Shown: in pieces, positions 35,082-45,067 of the stretch
Numbering within the stretch: the first letter of the stretch is position 1
How the letters are laid out: every line of letters starts with the position of its first letter
From: Methylobacterium tarhaniae
GTDB lineage: Bacteria; Pseudomonadota; Alphaproteobacteria; Rhizobiales; Beijerinckiaceae
Assembly: GCF_001043955.1 (NCBI RefSeq)
Contig: NZ_LABZ01000011.1
Location: 1 to 45,204 of the forward strand
DNA: 45,204 nt
Direction of reading: 5' to 3'
Made by a program: the position numbers and the translations under genes
Notes under the pieces: generated by a model
The model's input: the letters and a program-made list of their open reading frames with translations, nothing else
Told to the model about the DNA's origin: nothing
The model's database searches: none

Positions 35082-36074
35082 TCACGACGCGACGTCCCCG
35101 GTCCCGGCCCGCATGCGGGGGGCGAGGGCGGCGAAGAGGGCCGCGTCGTCGTCGTGCCCGGCATTCGGCGTCGTCAGCAGGGTGTCGCCGGAGAAGACCG
35201 AGTTCGCCCCGGCGAGGAAGCACAGGATCTGCGCCTCCCGCCCGAGCTGCGCGCGGCCCGCCGACAGGCGCAGGACCGAGCCCGGCAGGACGAGACGCGC
35301 CGTCGCTACCATCCGCACCAAGTCGAGGGGGTCGAGGCGCGGCCGGTCGGCGAGGGGCGTGCTCTCCACCGGCACGAGTGCGTTGATCGGCACGCTCTCG
35401 GGATGGGGCGCCATGCTCGCCAGGACCCGCAGCAGCCCGGCCCGGTCCGCCACCGCTTCGCCCATGCCGACGATGCCGCCGCAGCACAGGCCGATGCCGG
35501 CCTCCCGGACGGTCGCCAGGGTGTCGAGCCGGTCCTGGTAGCGCCGCGTGGTGACGATCCGCCCGTAGAAGTCCGGGCCGGTATCGAGGTTGTGGTTGTA
35601 GGCCGTCAGCCCGGCCTGTGCGAGGCGCGCGGCCTGGTGGGCCTTCAGCATGCCGAGGGTGACGCAGGCCTCCATCCCCAGCGCCCGCACGCCCTCGACC
35701 ATCGCCACCACCGCGTCGAACTCCGCGCCGTCCCGCACCTGGCGCCACGCCGCCCCCATGCAGAAGCGCTCCGCCCCCGCCGCCTTGGCCCGGGCGGCCA
35801 TGGCCAGCACGCTCGGCGGATCCATCAGCCGGTCGCGGGCGAGGTCGACCCCGCGATGATGCGCCGATTGCGGACAATAGGCGCAATCCTCCGGGCAGCC
35901 GCCGGTCTTCACCGACAGGAGGCTCGCCTTGTGGATCCGGTTCGGATCGTGGTGGCGGCGGTGGACGGCGTTGGCCCGGCCGACCAGCTCGAGCAGGGGC
36001 AGGTCGTGGAGGGCCTCGATCTCCTCCACGGTCCAATCGTGCCGGACGGCCCCGTCGTCGTGAGCCGGGATCAT
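35082..36074 (-). CDS. bioB: Biotin synthase
   Basis: A 330-residue radical SAM enzyme that inserts sulfur into dethiobiotin. The 4Fe-4S motif is C60-PED-C64-AY-C67 in [16 protein letters not shown]. Other BioB motifs: [43 protein letters not shown] (NxD-type region) and [14 protein letters not shown], with the 2Fe-2S Cys and Arg. The start overlaps the bioY stop by four bases (ATGA), so both are cotranslated. bioF, bioD and bioA are not here, so the rest of the pathway is elsewhere or biotin is partly salvaged. Confidence 0.96.
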   Translation of the reverse strand: MIPAHDDGAVRHDWTVEEIEALHDLPLLELVGRANAVHRRHHDPNRIHKASLLSVKTGGCPEDCAYCPQSAHHRGVDLARDRLMDPPSVLAMAARAKAAGAERFCMGAAWRQVRDGAEFDAVVAMVEGVRALGMEACVTLGMLKAHQAARLAQAGLTAYNHNLDTGPDFYGRIVTTRRYQDRLDTLATVREAGIGLCCGGIVGMGEAVADRAGLLRVLASMAPHPESVPINALVPVESTPLADRPRLDPLDLVRMVATARLVLPGSVLRLSAGRAQLGREAQILCFLAGANSVFSGDTLLTTPNAGHDDDAALFAALAPRMRAGTGDVAS

Positions 36075-36637
36075 CGGGCGGCCGTCCGGCAGGCCCGGCG
36101 CAAGGCCGGCAGGGCGGCGGTGCCGGCGGCGGCGAGGCCGATCTTGACGAGGTCGCCGAGGAGGAACGGCGCGAGACCGAGGGCGACGAGGCGGTCGGCC
36201 GGCACGAACAGGGCGAGCCAGGCGAGGCCGAGGGCGTAGATCACCGCGAGGCCGGCGAGCATGGCGGCGAGCCGGCCGAGGAGCCCGCGCCCGGCGGCGA
36301 GCGCGCCGACCAGCCCGGCGGCGACGAGGTAGCCCGCCAGGTAGCCACCGGTCGGACCCGCCATGTAGGCGACGCCGAGACCGCGCTCCGGCGTGCCGGA
36401 GAAGACCGGGAAACCGGCAGCGCCCGCCGCCAGGTAGCCGAGCACCGTCGCGACCGCGAGGCGCGGACCGAGGCTCGAGGCGACGGCCATGATGGCGAGG
36501 GTGTGCAGCGTCATCGGCACCGGCCAGAACGGAATCTGGACCTTGGCCGCGAGCGTGACGAGCAGCACGCCCGCCAGCACGATGGCGACGGTTCGGGCCG
36601 CGCGCAGGGGCGCGGCGCCGGCGACGATGGCAGTCAT
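36071..36637 (-). CDS. bioY: Biotin transporter BioY
   Basis: A 188-residue six-helix membrane protein, the substrate-binding (S) component of a biotin ECF transporter. Motifs include [74 protein letters not shown], which are the BioY signature. In many alphaproteobacteria BioY works alone or with BioMN; no bioM or bioN is seen here. Candidate BioR boxes lie upstream, and the gene is first in bioY-bioB. Confidence 0.95.
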   Translation of the reverse strand: MTAIVAGAAPLRAARTVAIVLAGVLLVTLAAKVQIPFWPVPMTLHTLAIMAVASSLGPRLAVATVLGYLAAGAAGFPVFSGTPERGLGVAYMAGPTGGYLAGYLVAAGLVGALAAGRGLLGRLAAMLAGLAVIYALGLAWLALFVPADRLVALGLAPFLLGDLVKIGLAAAGTAALPALRRACRTAAR

Positions 36638-36649
36638 CGGATCTCCATT

Positions 36650-36659
36650 TTATAGATAG
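36650..36659 (-). promoter_or_regulatory. Candidate BioR box upstream of bioY
   Basis: TTATAGATAG matches the known BioR consensus TTATMKATAA at 9 of 10 bases and lies 12 bases before the bioY ATG, within an AT-rich stretch of GC-rich DNA. Confidence 0.6.
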
Positions 36660-36722
36660 TTTTTGTCGCGTCGACGAGAGAGAAATCCACAGCCACGCTG
36701 CAGACGCAAGGCAGGCGCCGAA

Positions 36723-36732
36723 TAATAGATAA
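36723..36732 (-). promoter_or_regulatory. Second candidate BioR box in the bioR-bioY gap
   Basis: TAATAGATAA (TTATCTATTA on the other strand) fits TTATMKATAA at 9 of 10 bases. It immediately follows the bioR stop and lies about 85 bases before bioY, so it could act with the site at 36650. Confidence 0.45.
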
Positions 36733-37377
36733 TCAGCTGCCGTGTCGGCCCGGGCCCGGCCGGCTCCCGACCCACTGGACGTGGCGGGCGAGGATTGCCG
36801 CGGCGGCGTCGGTGTCGCCGGCCCGCAGGGCGACCAGGATCGCCCGGTGGTCGCGGTCGGTCGGCGCCTCCCATTCGGCGCGCCATCCGGCGAAGAGGAA
36901 GCGGGCGCTGGCCGCCTGGAGGTCGTCGATCGTCCTCAGCAGGCGCGGCATGCCGCAGGGCGCGAGGATGACGCGGTGGAAGCTCCGATTGGCCTCCTCC
37001 CAGGCCTGCACGTCGCCGCCGGCCCGGTCGCCCGCCCGGGTCGCCGCCTCGGCCCGATCGAGGATCGCCGGGGTGAGATGCGGTGCGGCGTGGCGCAGGG
37101 CGAGCACTTCGAGGGCGGCGCGCATCTCGGCGACCTCGCGCACCTCGTCCGGGCTGAACCCGGCGACGCGCACGCCTCGCCGCGGCTCGCTCACCACCAG
37201 CCCCTGCGCCTCGAGGCGGCGGAAGGCCTCCCGCACCGGCACGTGGCTGGCGCCGAACTCCTCGGCGACGTGGTCCTGCCGCAGCCGGGATCCCGCCGCC
37301 AGGGCGCCGGAGATGATGCGCTCGGCCAGGGCCCGGCTGATCCGCACGGCGATCGGCTCGTCTTTGGCTGTCGTCAT
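36733..37377 (-). CDS. bioR: GntR-family regulator, probably BioR
   Basis: A 214-residue repressor. Residues 8-75 form the GntR winged helix ([61 protein letters not shown]), residues 80-205 an FCD helical ligand domain. In alphaproteobacteria BioR represses biotin genes; the call here rests on the adjacent bioY-bioB and on the box-like sites upstream of both units. The effector in BioR is thought to be biotinoyl-AMP or biotin-linked. An exact BioR consensus site overlaps its own 5' region, consistent with autoregulation. Confidence 0.88.
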   Translation of the reverse strand: MTTAKDEPIAVRISRALAERIISGALAAGSRLRQDHVAEEFGASHVPVREAFRRLEAQGLVVSEPRRGVRVAGFSPDEVREVAEMRAALEVLALRHAAPHLTPAILDRAEAATRAGDRAGGDVQAWEEANRSFHRVILAPCGMPRLLRTIDDLQAASARFLFAGWRAEWEAPTDRDHRAILVALRAGDTDAAAAILARHVQWVGSRPGPGRHGS

Positions 37378-37380
37378 GAA

Positions 37381-37390
37381 TTATCGATAA
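37381..37390 (-). promoter_or_regulatory. BioR box upstream of bioR
   Basis: TTATCGATAA is an exact match to TTATMKATAA and is also a perfect palindrome. It ends 3 bases before the bioR ATG on the minus strand, where bound repressor would block transcription or ribosome access. Confidence 0.7.
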
Positions 37391-37486
37391 TCCACCGCCG
37401 CCCCGGCGTCACGCGGGCATGGCGGGCATGGCGGGCGATGCGCCGGCATGCGAAGGTCTGCCGCAAGGGAAATCAGCGAGACCGCG

Positions 37487-38215
37487 ATGAGCGACGGTTG
37501 GGACGAATCCGCCGCCGCCTGGATCGCCGGTATGGGCGAGACGGGCGATTTCGGCCGCACCTGCGTGCTCGACGTGCCGATGCTGGCCCGTCTGCGAGGA
37601 CGAGGCTTCCGTCGCGCCCTCGATGTCGGCTGCGGCGAGGGCCGCTTCTGCCGCCGGATGCAGGATCTCGGGATCGCGACGACGGGCATCGATCCGACCG
37701 ACGCGCTGCTGCGCCGAGCCCGGGCCCTTGATCCTGAAGGCACCTATCTCCCCGGCCGCGCCGAGGCCTTGCCCTTCGCGGACGGCGCCTTCGACCTCGT
37801 CGTCAGCTATCTGACGCTGATCGACATCCCGGACATCCGCACGGCGATCCCCGAGATGGCCCGGGTGCTCGGCCCCGGCGGGACGCTGCTCATCGCCAAC
37901 CTGACCAGCTTCGCCACCGCCGGCGGCTGGACGGAGGATGGCGACGGCGTGCGTCGCTTCCGGATCGACGATTACCTGGAGGAGCGGGCGGAATGGGCCG
38001 AGTGGCACGGCATCCGGGTGCGCAACTGGCACCGGCCGCTGTCGCTCTACCTGGGCCTGCTGCTCGGACAGGGGCTGGTCCTGCGCCACTTCGACGAGCC
38101 GGTGCCTCATGGCGGCGAGCCGGCGAAGGTCGCGCGCTACCGGCGGGTGCCATGGTTCCTGGTGATGGAGTGGGAGAAGCCGGGCGGCATGGTTGCGGCC
38201 TCCGGGAACGGTTGA
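37487..38215 (+). CDS. Class I SAM-dependent methyltransferase
   Basis: A 242-residue enzyme starting MSDGWDESAAAWIAGMGETGDFGR. Motif I ALDVGCGEGRF (about 44-54) binds SAM, followed by TTGIDPTDALLRRARAL, ALPFADGAFDLVVSYLTLIDIPD (motif II/IV) and RVLGPGGTLLIANLT. This is the Methyltransf_11/UbiE-like fold; the substrate is unknown. The ATG has only a weak ribosome site; the reading frame extends 13 codons upstream without similarity. It precedes the acetyltransferase by 4 bases, so they are probably one unit. It is divergent from bioR. Confidence 0.88.
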   Translation: MSDGWDESAAAWIAGMGETGDFGRTCVLDVPMLARLRGRGFRRALDVGCGEGRFCRRMQDLGIATTGIDPTDALLRRARALDPEGTYLPGRAEALPFADGAFDLVVSYLTLIDIPDIRTAIPEMARVLGPGGTLLIANLTSFATAGGWTEDGDGVRRFRIDDYLEERAEWAEWHGIRVRNWHRPLSLYLGLLLGQGLVLRHFDEPVPHGGEPAKVARYRRVPWFLVMEWEKPGGMVAASGNG

Positions 38216-38219
38216 CCGG

Positions 38220-38723
38220 ATGCCGGCGCCGCTCACCCTCCGCCTCGCCGATCCGGAGGACGGCGCCGCGATCACGGCGTTGCTGGCAGCGACCTATCCG
38301 GTCCTCATGGCAGCGGCTTACGATACGGGAATCCTGTCACGCGCCTTGCCGTTGATGGCGCGGGCCAATCCCGCGTTGCTGGCATCCGGCAGCGTCCATC
38401 TGGCCGAGGCATCGGACCAGATCATCGGCTGCGGCGGCTGGACACCGCAGCGGCCCGGCACCGGAGGGGTCGAGCCCGGTCTCGGCCATCTCCGTCATTT
38501 CGCGGTGCATCCGGCATCGAGAGGATGTGGGATCGGGCGGGCCCTGTTCGGGGCGTGCCGGGACCAGGCCCGCGGTCGGGGCGTCGATGCGTTCGAGTGC
38601 TATGCCAGCCTCGCCGCGGAGCCGTTCTATCGGGCCCTCGGCTTCACGCCACTCGCCCTGCGCGAGATCGCGATGGGCGACAGAATCCGGTTTCCGGCCG
38701 TGTGGATGCGTTGCCGGCTTTGA
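38220..38723 (+). CDS. GNAT family N-acetyltransferase
   Basis: A 167-residue acetyltransferase starting MPAPLTLRLADPEDGAAITALLAATYPVLMAAAYD. The acetyl-CoA pyrophosphate loop is RGCGIGRALFGACRDQARGRG (motif A, Q/RxxGxG/A), preceded by HLRHFAVHPAS and followed by AAEPFYRALGF (motif B). The N-terminal half ALPLMARANPALLASGSVHLAEA and GCGGWTPQRPGTG fit the family that acetylates small molecules. The substrate is unknown. It starts 4 bases after the methyltransferase stop. Confidence 0.9.
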   Translation: MPAPLTLRLADPEDGAAITALLAATYPVLMAAAYDTGILSRALPLMARANPALLASGSVHLAEASDQIIGCGGWTPQRPGTGGVEPGLGHLRHFAVHPASRGCGIGRALFGACRDQARGRGVDAFECYASLAAEPFYRALGFTPLALREIAMGDRIRFPAVWMRCRL

Positions 38724-38761
38724 TCGACATCCGCGGCGGAAGAGGCCTCCGTCTCGCATTC

Positions 38762-38790
38762 CCCCTTCCCGGGCCGGCCCCGGGAAGGGG
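38762..38790. terminator. Strong GC hairpin between convergent genes
   Basis: CCCCTTCCCGGG (38762-38773) and CCCGGGAAGGGG (38779-38790) pair perfectly over a 5-base loop, between the acetyltransferase (plus) and opgH (minus) stops. It can end both transcripts. No T-run. Confidence 0.65.
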
Positions 38791-38798
38791 AGCGGCCG

Positions 38799-40964
38799 TC
38801 ATCCCCCGAGGCGGGCGAGCCGGTCCAGCAGCGCCCGGTCGTGCAGCAGCACCATCTTCTCCTTCGGGTTCAGCCACTCCGCCACCTCGTCGATGGTCTC
38901 GGCCTCGACCACCTTGGCCTGGGCCATCACGTGGTCGGGCTGGGGCGCGCCGCGGGGCCGGCGCTCGGCCGGAGGCAGGAAGGCGAGGTGGCCGGCCTGG
39001 AGGTCCGGATCGGCGTGGAGCGCCCGCAAGCCATCGGCATCGTCGTAGCCGAGCGCGGCGTTGCGTGCCTCGATCGCCCGGGCGGCCGTGGCGATGGCCG
39101 GGGGCTCGCGCTCCTCGGGGGTCATCAGCAGGCCGGCGCGCTTCAGGGCGAGGCCGAGGGCCAGCTGTCCGCTCGCCCAGGAGATCGGGATCGCCAGGAC
39201 GAGGCCGAGGATCGTCGGCGACATCCACAGGAACAGCGAGGTCGCGATGGCGAAGGCCGAGACGCCGGCGACGAGGCCCAGGATGGTGTGCCAGCGGTGC
39301 CGGCGCACGATGTCCGAGAGCGGGATCGAGCCGTCGTCGCGCCGCTGCGGGTTCCAGCCGGCGTCGCGCCGGAGCAGGATCTGGATCACCGAGCCGGATT
39401 GGACCAGCATCGCGATCGGAGCGATGAGGGCCGAGAGCAGGGTCTCGATGAGCGCCGAGAGCACGAGGCGGACGCCGCCGCCGCTCGCCCGGCGCACCTT
39501 GCCGTCGAGGAGGCCGAGGATCAGCCCGAACAGCTTCGGGGCGAGCAGGATCGCCATGGTGATCCCGAAGAGCTGGAGCGCGCGCACGGGGTCGAAGCGC
39601 GGCCAGACCGGGTAGAGGCGGAATTCGGTCGAGAAGTATTCCGGCCGGATATAGGCGGTCTGGAGGGCGAGTGCGATGCCGACCACGAGCTGGGCCGCCC
39701 AGAGCGGCGAGGCGAGGTAGCCGGCGATGCCGGTGGCGAAGTGCTGGCGCGAGGCGAGCTTGAGCCCCGCCGTGCCGATGATGCGGCTGTGCTGGAGGTT
39801 GCCCTGCGCCCAGCGGCGGTCGCGGATCGCGACGTCGATGAGCGAGGGCGGGCTCTCCTCGTAGGAGCCCTGCAGTTCGGGGAGCATGTACACGCTCCAG
39901 CCGGCCCGCCGGATCAGCGCCGCCTCGACGAAGTCGTGGCTGAGCACGTGGCCGCCGAAGGGCGGCTTGCCGGAGAGGTCCGGCAGGCCGCAATGGTCCG
40001 CGAAGGCCTTCGTGCGGATGATCGCGTTGTGGCCCCAGTAATTGCCGTCCCGGCCCGACCACAGGGCGAGGCCGGTGGCGATGACGGGCCCGTAGATGCG
40101 GGCCGCGAATTGCTGCACCCGGGCGAACAGGGTGTTGCGGTTGATGATCAGCGGCAGCGACTGGATGATCCCGGAATCCGGGTCCGCCTCCATGGCGCGG
40201 GCCAGCGTCACCACGCAATCCCCGCTCATCAGGCTGTCGGCATCGAGGACCAGCATGTGGTCGTAATGGCCGCCCCAGCGGGTGACGAAGTCGGCGATGT
40301 TGCCGGCCTTGCGGTGGTGGTTCTTCTGCCGGTGGCGGTAATACAGGCGGGCCCCGTCACCGAGCCGCGCGCGCAGGGCCAGGTAGGCCCGCTCCTCGGC
40401 GATCCAGGCATCGGCCTGGGTCGAGTCCGACAGGATCCAGTAATCGAAGGCCGCGCCCTCGCCGGTCGCCTCGATCGACGCGCGGATCGCCTCGACCGCC
40501 GCGAAGGTGCGGGCGGTGGCCTCGTTGTAGACCGGCATCACCACGGCGGTGCGCGTGGTGAGCGGGCCATGAGGCACTTCCGGCCGGCGCCGGCGCAGCA
40601 GCGCCAGGAAGCCGAGGAGCCCCGAGGTGAAGGCCAGCGCGATCCACGAGAAGTTGAGGGTGAAGAGCGCGAGCAGCAGCCATTGCAGCCAGGTCGTCGA
40701 GCCGGCGACCGACACGACCTCGTACATCTGCACGGCGCCGTAGACGGTCAGCGCGAGGCCGCCGCCGAACACGAAGGCGCGGGCGGCCCAGGGCGTCCGG
40801 CGGCCGGGCACCGTGTGCTCGTCCGCCTCCGACCAGTGCCGCAGGTCCTGCACCGGCATGGCGAGGGGGGATTCCGGCGGCACCGCGGGCGCGACCGCGA
40901 AGGTGTCGCGGCGCAGGGTGTCGCGTTCGGGGGCGAGGGTCACGGGGTCCACCGATACAGCCAT
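38799..40964 (-). CDS. opgH: Glucans biosynthesis glucosyltransferase
   Basis: A 721-residue inner-membrane glycosyltransferase (GT2) that makes the linear backbone of osmoregulated periplasmic glucans. Motifs: TAVVMPVYNEATARTF, WILSDSTQADAW, MLVLDADSLMSGD (DxD), RRAGWSVYMLPELQGSYEESPPSLIDVAIRDRRWAQGNLQHSRII (Q-x-x-R-W type). Membrane helices lie near 65-110 and in the second half. It is shorter than the 847-residue E. coli protein because the N-terminal part is reduced. It overlaps opgG by 25 bases. In E. coli OpgH also couples growth to nutrients through FtsZ, which need not hold here. Confidence 0.95.
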   Translation of the reverse strand: MAVSVDPVTLAPERDTLRRDTFAVAPAVPPESPLAMPVQDLRHWSEADEHTVPGRRTPWAARAFVFGGGLALTVYGAVQMYEVVSVAGSTTWLQWLLLALFTLNFSWIALAFTSGLLGFLALLRRRRPEVPHGPLTTRTAVVMPVYNEATARTFAAVEAIRASIEATGEGAAFDYWILSDSTQADAWIAEERAYLALRARLGDGARLYYRHRQKNHHRKAGNIADFVTRWGGHYDHMLVLDADSLMSGDCVVTLARAMEADPDSGIIQSLPLIINRNTLFARVQQFAARIYGPVIATGLALWSGRDGNYWGHNAIIRTKAFADHCGLPDLSGKPPFGGHVLSHDFVEAALIRRAGWSVYMLPELQGSYEESPPSLIDVAIRDRRWAQGNLQHSRIIGTAGLKLASRQHFATGIAGYLASPLWAAQLVVGIALALQTAYIRPEYFSTEFRLYPVWPRFDPVRALQLFGITMAILLAPKLFGLILGLLDGKVRRASGGGVRLVLSALIETLLSALIAPIAMLVQSGSVIQILLRRDAGWNPQRRDDGSIPLSDIVRRHRWHTILGLVAGVSAFAIATSLFLWMSPTILGLVLAIPISWASGQLALGLALKRAGLLMTPEEREPPAIATAARAIEARNAALGYDDADGLRALHADPDLQAGHLAFLPPAERRPRGAPQPDHVMAQAKVVEAETIDEVAEWLNPKEKMVLLHDRALLDRLARLGG

Positions 40965-42523
40965 GTCTCACTGACGGGTTTGTCGCCGGCCTTGACGACC
41001 AGGCGCAGCTCGCAGGCGGTGTCGTTGCCCGGATCGAGCTCGAACGCCGCCCGCACGGTCTTGCGCTCGGGATAGGGATAGATGCGCTGGCGGGTGATGG
41101 TGCCGGGCGCGGTGTGCAGGGCCAGCTGCAGCGCGTTCGGGTCGATGCCGTCCGCGAAGGGCGCCTCGCCGGTGAAGTCGACGAGGAAGAGCCGGCGCTT
41201 GCCCGCGGAGCCCTTGCCGACCCGCGTGCCCGAGCAGGCGGCGAGCGGCGGCGCGCCCGGCACCGCCCAGCACCAGAATTGCCGGTAGCTGAAGGCGGTC
41301 TCCTTGGCGACCGGCTCCTTCGGCCGCCAATAGGTCAGGATGTTCTCGTTGACCTCGGATTCGCTCGGGATCTCGATCAGCTGCACCGCGCCGGCGCCCC
41401 AGCCGTGCTGCGGCACGCCCGGTCCCCAGCTGCCGAGCGGCTCGATCCACAGGCTCGGCCGCTTCTCCCAGCGCTGCACGTCGTCCTGGTAATCGGCATA
41501 GGCGCGGCCGCGCTGGATCAGGCCGAAGCCCTTCGGGTCCTGGTCGAGGAAGGCGGAGATCTGCAGCGTCTCCGGGTTCTGCACCGGGCGCCAGATCGCC
41601 TCGCCCCAGCCGTTGCGGATCTGCAGGCCGTCGCATTCATGGGCGGCGGCGCGCGCGTCGTCGACGCCGCGCCGGTCGGTCGGGCCGAACAGGTAGGCGC
41701 CGGTCATGCCGGCGATGCCGACATGCTCCAGGGGCGTGCGCGGGCAGAGCGTCGCCTCGACGTCGACGATGGTGGCGTCCCCCGGCCGCAGGGTCATGCG
41801 CAGGGCCGCGGTGGCGGATTCGGAATCGACCAGGGCGTGGATCACGATCTGCCCGGTGCCGGGGCCCGGCCGCTCGAGCCAGAAGGCGCGGAACAGCGGG
41901 AATTCCTCGCCCTTCGCCTCCGCCGGCCTCAGCGTGAGGGCGCGGGCGGTGACGCCGTAGCTCTGGCCGGCGGCGAGCGCCCGGAAGAACGAGGCGCCCT
42001 GGAAGATCGCGCAATCGGAGGGCGGCGCACCGTTGAAGCTGGCATAGAGCCGGAAGCCCGAGAAGCCGATGTCGCGGACATCGTCCGGGACCTTGAGCTT
42101 GCCGAAGGTGAAGCGGTTGCGGTCGTAGCCGAGGCGGCGCACCACCCCGTCCTCGACCGCGTGGAGCGCCACCGGCGTGGTGAAGACGAAGCCGCGATGC
42201 AGCGGCTCGACCACGAAGCCGCGGCCCTCGCCGGCCCAGAGCAGGGCCGAGGGCTGGGCCCGCACGCCGATATACTGGTCGTAGGTGAGGTCCTTGAACG
42301 GGTCGGGCAGGTCGGCGGCCGGCGCGGCGTAGGGCTTCTTCGCCAGCGCCCGGGCGAGCTCGACCACCTGGCCGGGATCGAAGCGCTGGCCGTCCGACAG
42401 GGGGGCCGGCTCCGTCGGCTGCGCGCCCGCCGCGCTGGTCATGGCCAGACCACCGGCGAGCGCCAGCACCGCGCGTCGGTCGAGGGCTGTGCGGGAGGGC
42501 GGGGCGGTCGGAGGCTGAATCAT
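40940..42523 (-). CDS. opgG: Glucan biosynthesis protein OpgG/OpgD
   Basis: A 527-residue periplasmic protein starting [34 protein letters not shown], a twin-arginine-type signal ([15 protein letters not shown]). OpgD homologues are known Tat substrates; OpgG use Sec, so this may be nearer OpgD. The body has the family motifs [34 protein letters not shown] [37 protein letters not shown], and [13 protein letters not shown] and [14 protein letters not shown]. It branches or processes the glucan made by OpgH, with which it overlaps. The frame is open far upstream but that is antisense to the glmU leader. Confidence 0.95.
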   Translation of the reverse strand: MIQPPTAPPSRTALDRRAVLALAGGLAMTSAAGAQPTEPAPLSDGQRFDPGQVVELARALAKKPYAAPAADLPDPFKDLTYDQYIGVRAQPSALLWAGEGRGFVVEPLHRGFVFTTPVALHAVEDGVVRRLGYDRNRFTFGKLKVPDDVRDIGFSGFRLYASFNGAPPSDCAIFQGASFFRALAAGQSYGVTARALTLRPAEAKGEEFPLFRAFWLERPGPGTGQIVIHALVDSESATAALRMTLRPGDATIVDVEATLCPRTPLEHVGIAGMTGAYLFGPTDRRGVDDARAAAHECDGLQIRNGWGEAIWRPVQNPETLQISAFLDQDPKGFGLIQRGRAYADYQDDVQRWEKRPSLWIEPLGSWGPGVPQHGWGAGAVQLIEIPSESEVNENILTYWRPKEPVAKETAFSYRQFWCWAVPGAPPLAACSGTRVGKGSAGKRRLFLVDFTGEAPFADGIDPNALQLALHTAPGTITRQRIYPYPERKTVRAAFELDPGNDTACELRLVVKAGDKPVSETWLYRWTP

Positions 42524-42728
42524 CAAGGGAAGTGGTACCGGTCCGGATTCGGGGGGCGCCGGCCGTTTACCACGATCCGGGCTGAACCGGGGGTTAAGAA
42601 TCGCGAAGGTTGCGCCGTTGGGGCAGGGCGCGCCGGCGCTTGTTCTGACGGGGCGATCGGCTAGACGGACGGAACGCCGACCGACACGCTCGCCTCCTCG
42701 CGAGTCCCGCCAACATGACAGGCCGCCG

Positions 42729-44072
42729 ATGACCTCGATACCGAAGCCCGAAGGAGCCCGCTCCCTTCTCGCCGTCGTGCTCGCCGCCGGCAAGGGCACG
42801 CGGATGCGCTCCGACCTGCCGAAGGTGCTCCATCCGATCGCCGGCCGGCCGATGCTCGCCCACGTGCTCGCGGCGGTCGCGGAGGCCGGGGCCGGACGCC
42901 TCGCGGTGGTGGTCGAGCCCGGGCGCGACGACGTCGCCCGGGTGGTGGCGGGCTTTCCCGGCGCCGAGACCTTCCCGCAGGCGGAGCGCCTCGGGACCGC
43001 CCATGCGGTGCTGGCGGCCCGCCGGGCGCTCGCCGAGGGCGCCGACGACGTGGTGGTGGCCTTCGGCGACACGCCGCTGATCACCCCGGAGACCTATGCC
43101 CGCCTGCGCGCGCCGCTCGGCCATGGCGCCGCCGTGGCGGTGCTGGCCTTCGAGGCGCAGGACCCGACCGGCTACGGCCGCGTGCTGGTCGAGGACGGCC
43201 GGGTCGCGGCGATCCGCGAGGAGAAGGATGCGAGCGAGGCGGAGCGCCGCGTCACCCTGTGCAATGCCGGCCTGATGGCGCTGTCCGGATCCCTGGCGCT
43301 GGGCCTGCTGGAGCGGATCGGCAACGCCAACGCGGCGGGCGAGTACTACCTGCCCGACGCCGTGGCGCTCGCGGTCGCCGACGGGCACCGCGTCGCGGTG
43401 GTGCCGGTGGCCGAGGCCGAGGCGCAGGGCGTCAACGACCGGGTGCAGCTCTCCGCCGCCGAGGCGGCGGTGCAGGTGGTCCTGCGCCGCCGCGCCATGC
43501 TGGCGGGCGCCACCCTGATCGCGCCCGAGACGGCGTTCTTCAGCCACGACACCGTGCTCGGCCGCGACGTGGTGGTGGAGCCCCACGTGGTGTTCGGCCC
43601 CGGCGTCGTCGTCGGCGATCGTTGCACCATCCACGCCTTCTCGCACCTGGAGCAGGCCCGGCTCGCGGCGGGCGTCCAGATCGGCCCTTACGCGCGCCTG
43701 CGTCCCGGCGCGGTGCTGGAGGAGGGCGCGCGCATCGGCAACTTCGTCGAGGTGAAGAACGCGGCGATCCGGGCCGGCGCCAAGGTCAACCACCTGTCCT
43801 ATGTCGGCGATGCCGAGGTGGGGGAGGGCGCCAATCTCGGGGCCGGCACCATCACCTGCAACTACGACGGCGTGAACAAGCACCGCACGGTGATCGGGGC
43901 CGGCGCCTTCGTGGGCTCGAACTCGGCGCTGGTCGCCCCCGTGACGGTCGGGGCCGGCGCCTTCGTGGGCTCCGGCTCGGTCATCACCGACGACGTGCCG
44001 CCCGGCACCCTGGCGATCGGCCGCGGCCGGCAGGTGATCAAGACCGGGTGGGCGAAGCCGACCAAAAAGTAA
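42729..44072 (+). CDS. glmU: Bifunctional UDP-N-acetylglucosamine pyrophosphorylase / glucosamine-1-phosphate N-acetyltransferase
   Basis: A 447-residue two-domain enzyme for the last two steps to UDP-GlcNAc. The N domain has [30 protein letters not shown] (uridylyltransferase), [12 protein letters not shown] and NAGLMALS. The C-terminal left-handed beta-helix is seen in repeated hexapeptides ([65 protein letters not shown]). An acetyltransferase His/Asn site is in this part. Length is normal (456 in E. coli). It is convergent with the DUF2270 gene, 6 bases apart. Confidence 0.97.
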   Translation: MTSIPKPEGARSLLAVVLAAGKGTRMRSDLPKVLHPIAGRPMLAHVLAAVAEAGAGRLAVVVEPGRDDVARVVAGFPGAETFPQAERLGTAHAVLAARRALAEGADDVVVAFGDTPLITPETYARLRAPLGHGAAVAVLAFEAQDPTGYGRVLVEDGRVAAIREEKDASEAERRVTLCNAGLMALSGSLALGLLERIGNANAAGEYYLPDAVALAVADGHRVAVVPVAEAEAQGVNDRVQLSAAEAAVQVVLRRRAMLAGATLIAPETAFFSHDTVLGRDVVVEPHVVFGPGVVVGDRCTIHAFSHLEQARLAAGVQIGPYARLRPGAVLEEGARIGNFVEVKNAAIRAGAKVNHLSYVGDAEVGEGANLGAGTITCNYDGVNKHRTVIGAGAFVGSNSALVAPVTVGAGAFVGSGSVITDDVPPGTLAIGRGRQVIKTGWAKPTKK

Positions 44073-44078
44073 GGGCAC

Positions 44079-44783
44079 TCACACGTGCACCGATCCGTCC
44101 TCGGGGTCGCGCCGGCCGGCGCGCAGGCCCGCGGCGAGGAGCCAGGCGTAGAAGGAGGCCACGCCCGCGAGCACGAGCCAGCCCGGCAGCGGCCCGAGGC
44201 CGGCCCCGGCCAGGATCTCGGGGATTCCGTGGACGGTCTCGGCGGCGCCCGCCTGGGACCCGGGATCCTGGAGGCGGGCGGAGGTGATCTTCAGCACCCA
44301 GGCGAGCAGCAGGATCGCGAACATCCAGCCGTAATTGCGCCGCAGCCGCCGGCCGAAGGCCTCGCGCAGGCCGATATGGAACATCGGATGGCGCAGGTCC
44401 TCGGCGAGCAGCCGGGTCCAGCCGGGATCGGGGGCCCTCCCGGGGGCGAAGACTTCCGCGTAGTAGTGCCGCTCGAGCTGGCGCACCCGGGTGCGATAGA
44501 CGTCGAAGAAGCGGTAGCGCCGCGCCTCGATCCCGAGGAGCAGCATCACCAGCAGCATGGCGAACAAGAGCACCCCGTGATGCGCCGTCGGTGTCGAGAG
44601 CGAGACCGACAGCATGGCGGCGATGACGGTGATCGCCCAGTTGGTGGTGCGGTCGATCCGGTCGCGCCAGCCGGCCATGCGGGCGATCTCGGCCCGGTGA
44701 TAGTGGGCGAGCACCGTGATGGTCTCGGCCGGGGTGCGCGGCATCGGGAGCGGCGCGGCGGCATCCATCGTCGCGGCTGTCAT
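44079..44783 (-). CDS. DUF2270 family membrane protein
   Basis: A 234-residue protein. The block HYHRAEIARMAGWRDRIDRTTNWAITVIAAMLSVSLS is the start of DUF2270. Hydrophobic segments are at about 50-66, 72-88, 155-170 and 205-225. The rest includes EARRYRFFDVYRTRVRQLERHYYAEVFAP and RRNYGWMFAILLLAWVLKI. Function is unknown. The family is found in alpha- and deltaproteobacteria. It lies between glmU and glmS, convergent with the first and divergent from the second. The chosen ATG at 44783 has a possible shorter form at residue 6 (MDAAAPL). Confidence 0.85.
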   Translation of the reverse strand: MTAATMDAAAPLPMPRTPAETITVLAHYHRAEIARMAGWRDRIDRTTNWAITVIAAMLSVSLSTPTAHHGVLLFAMLLVMLLLGIEARRYRFFDVYRTRVRQLERHYYAEVFAPGRAPDPGWTRLLAEDLRHPMFHIGLREAFGRRLRRNYGWMFAILLLAWVLKITSARLQDPGSQAGAAETVHGIPEILAGAGLGPLPGWLVLAGVASFYAWLLAAGLRAGRRDPEDGSVHV

Positions 44784-44978
44784 GGGCGGGCCTCCCTCGC
44801 CCGCGTCGGACCGCGCGGACGTTCGTCGCCATCATGCCGCACCGGCCCGGCGGGATCGAAGGGAATCCGGCCGGCGCGGCGACCGGGACATGAACCTTGG
44901 CCGTCACAATCCGTTACGCAAGTTGACTGGCCGGATCGAGAGCCGGTTCGCTAGAAGCTGCGGGCGTAGCGGGTGCGG

Positions 44979-45037
44979 TGCGGCAGGAATCCTGCCGCAA
45001 TGCCATGCACAATAGCCGGAGCGTCCCGCAGCGGGAC
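44979..45037 (+). promoter_or_regulatory. Two stem-loops in the glmS leader
   Basis: Hairpin 1 (44979-44999) is a perfect 10-bp inverted repeat, TGCGGCAGGA-A-TCCTGCCGCA. Hairpin 2 (45023-45037) is GTCCCGC-A-GCGGGAC. The second ends 30 bases before the glmS start. The layout suggests a structured leader; the core of the glmS ribozyme was looked for and not seen. The rest of 44784-45067 shows TTGACT at 44923 as a possible -35 without a clear -10. Confidence 0.4.
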
Positions 45038-45067
45038 ACTCTGCGAGCGAGACGTGAGGCGGTGAGC

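Noticed and set aside
44979..45067. glmS ribozyme
   Set aside because: The leader has simple hairpins but is too short and lacks the conserved pseudoknotted core; this ribozyme is also a Firmicute feature.
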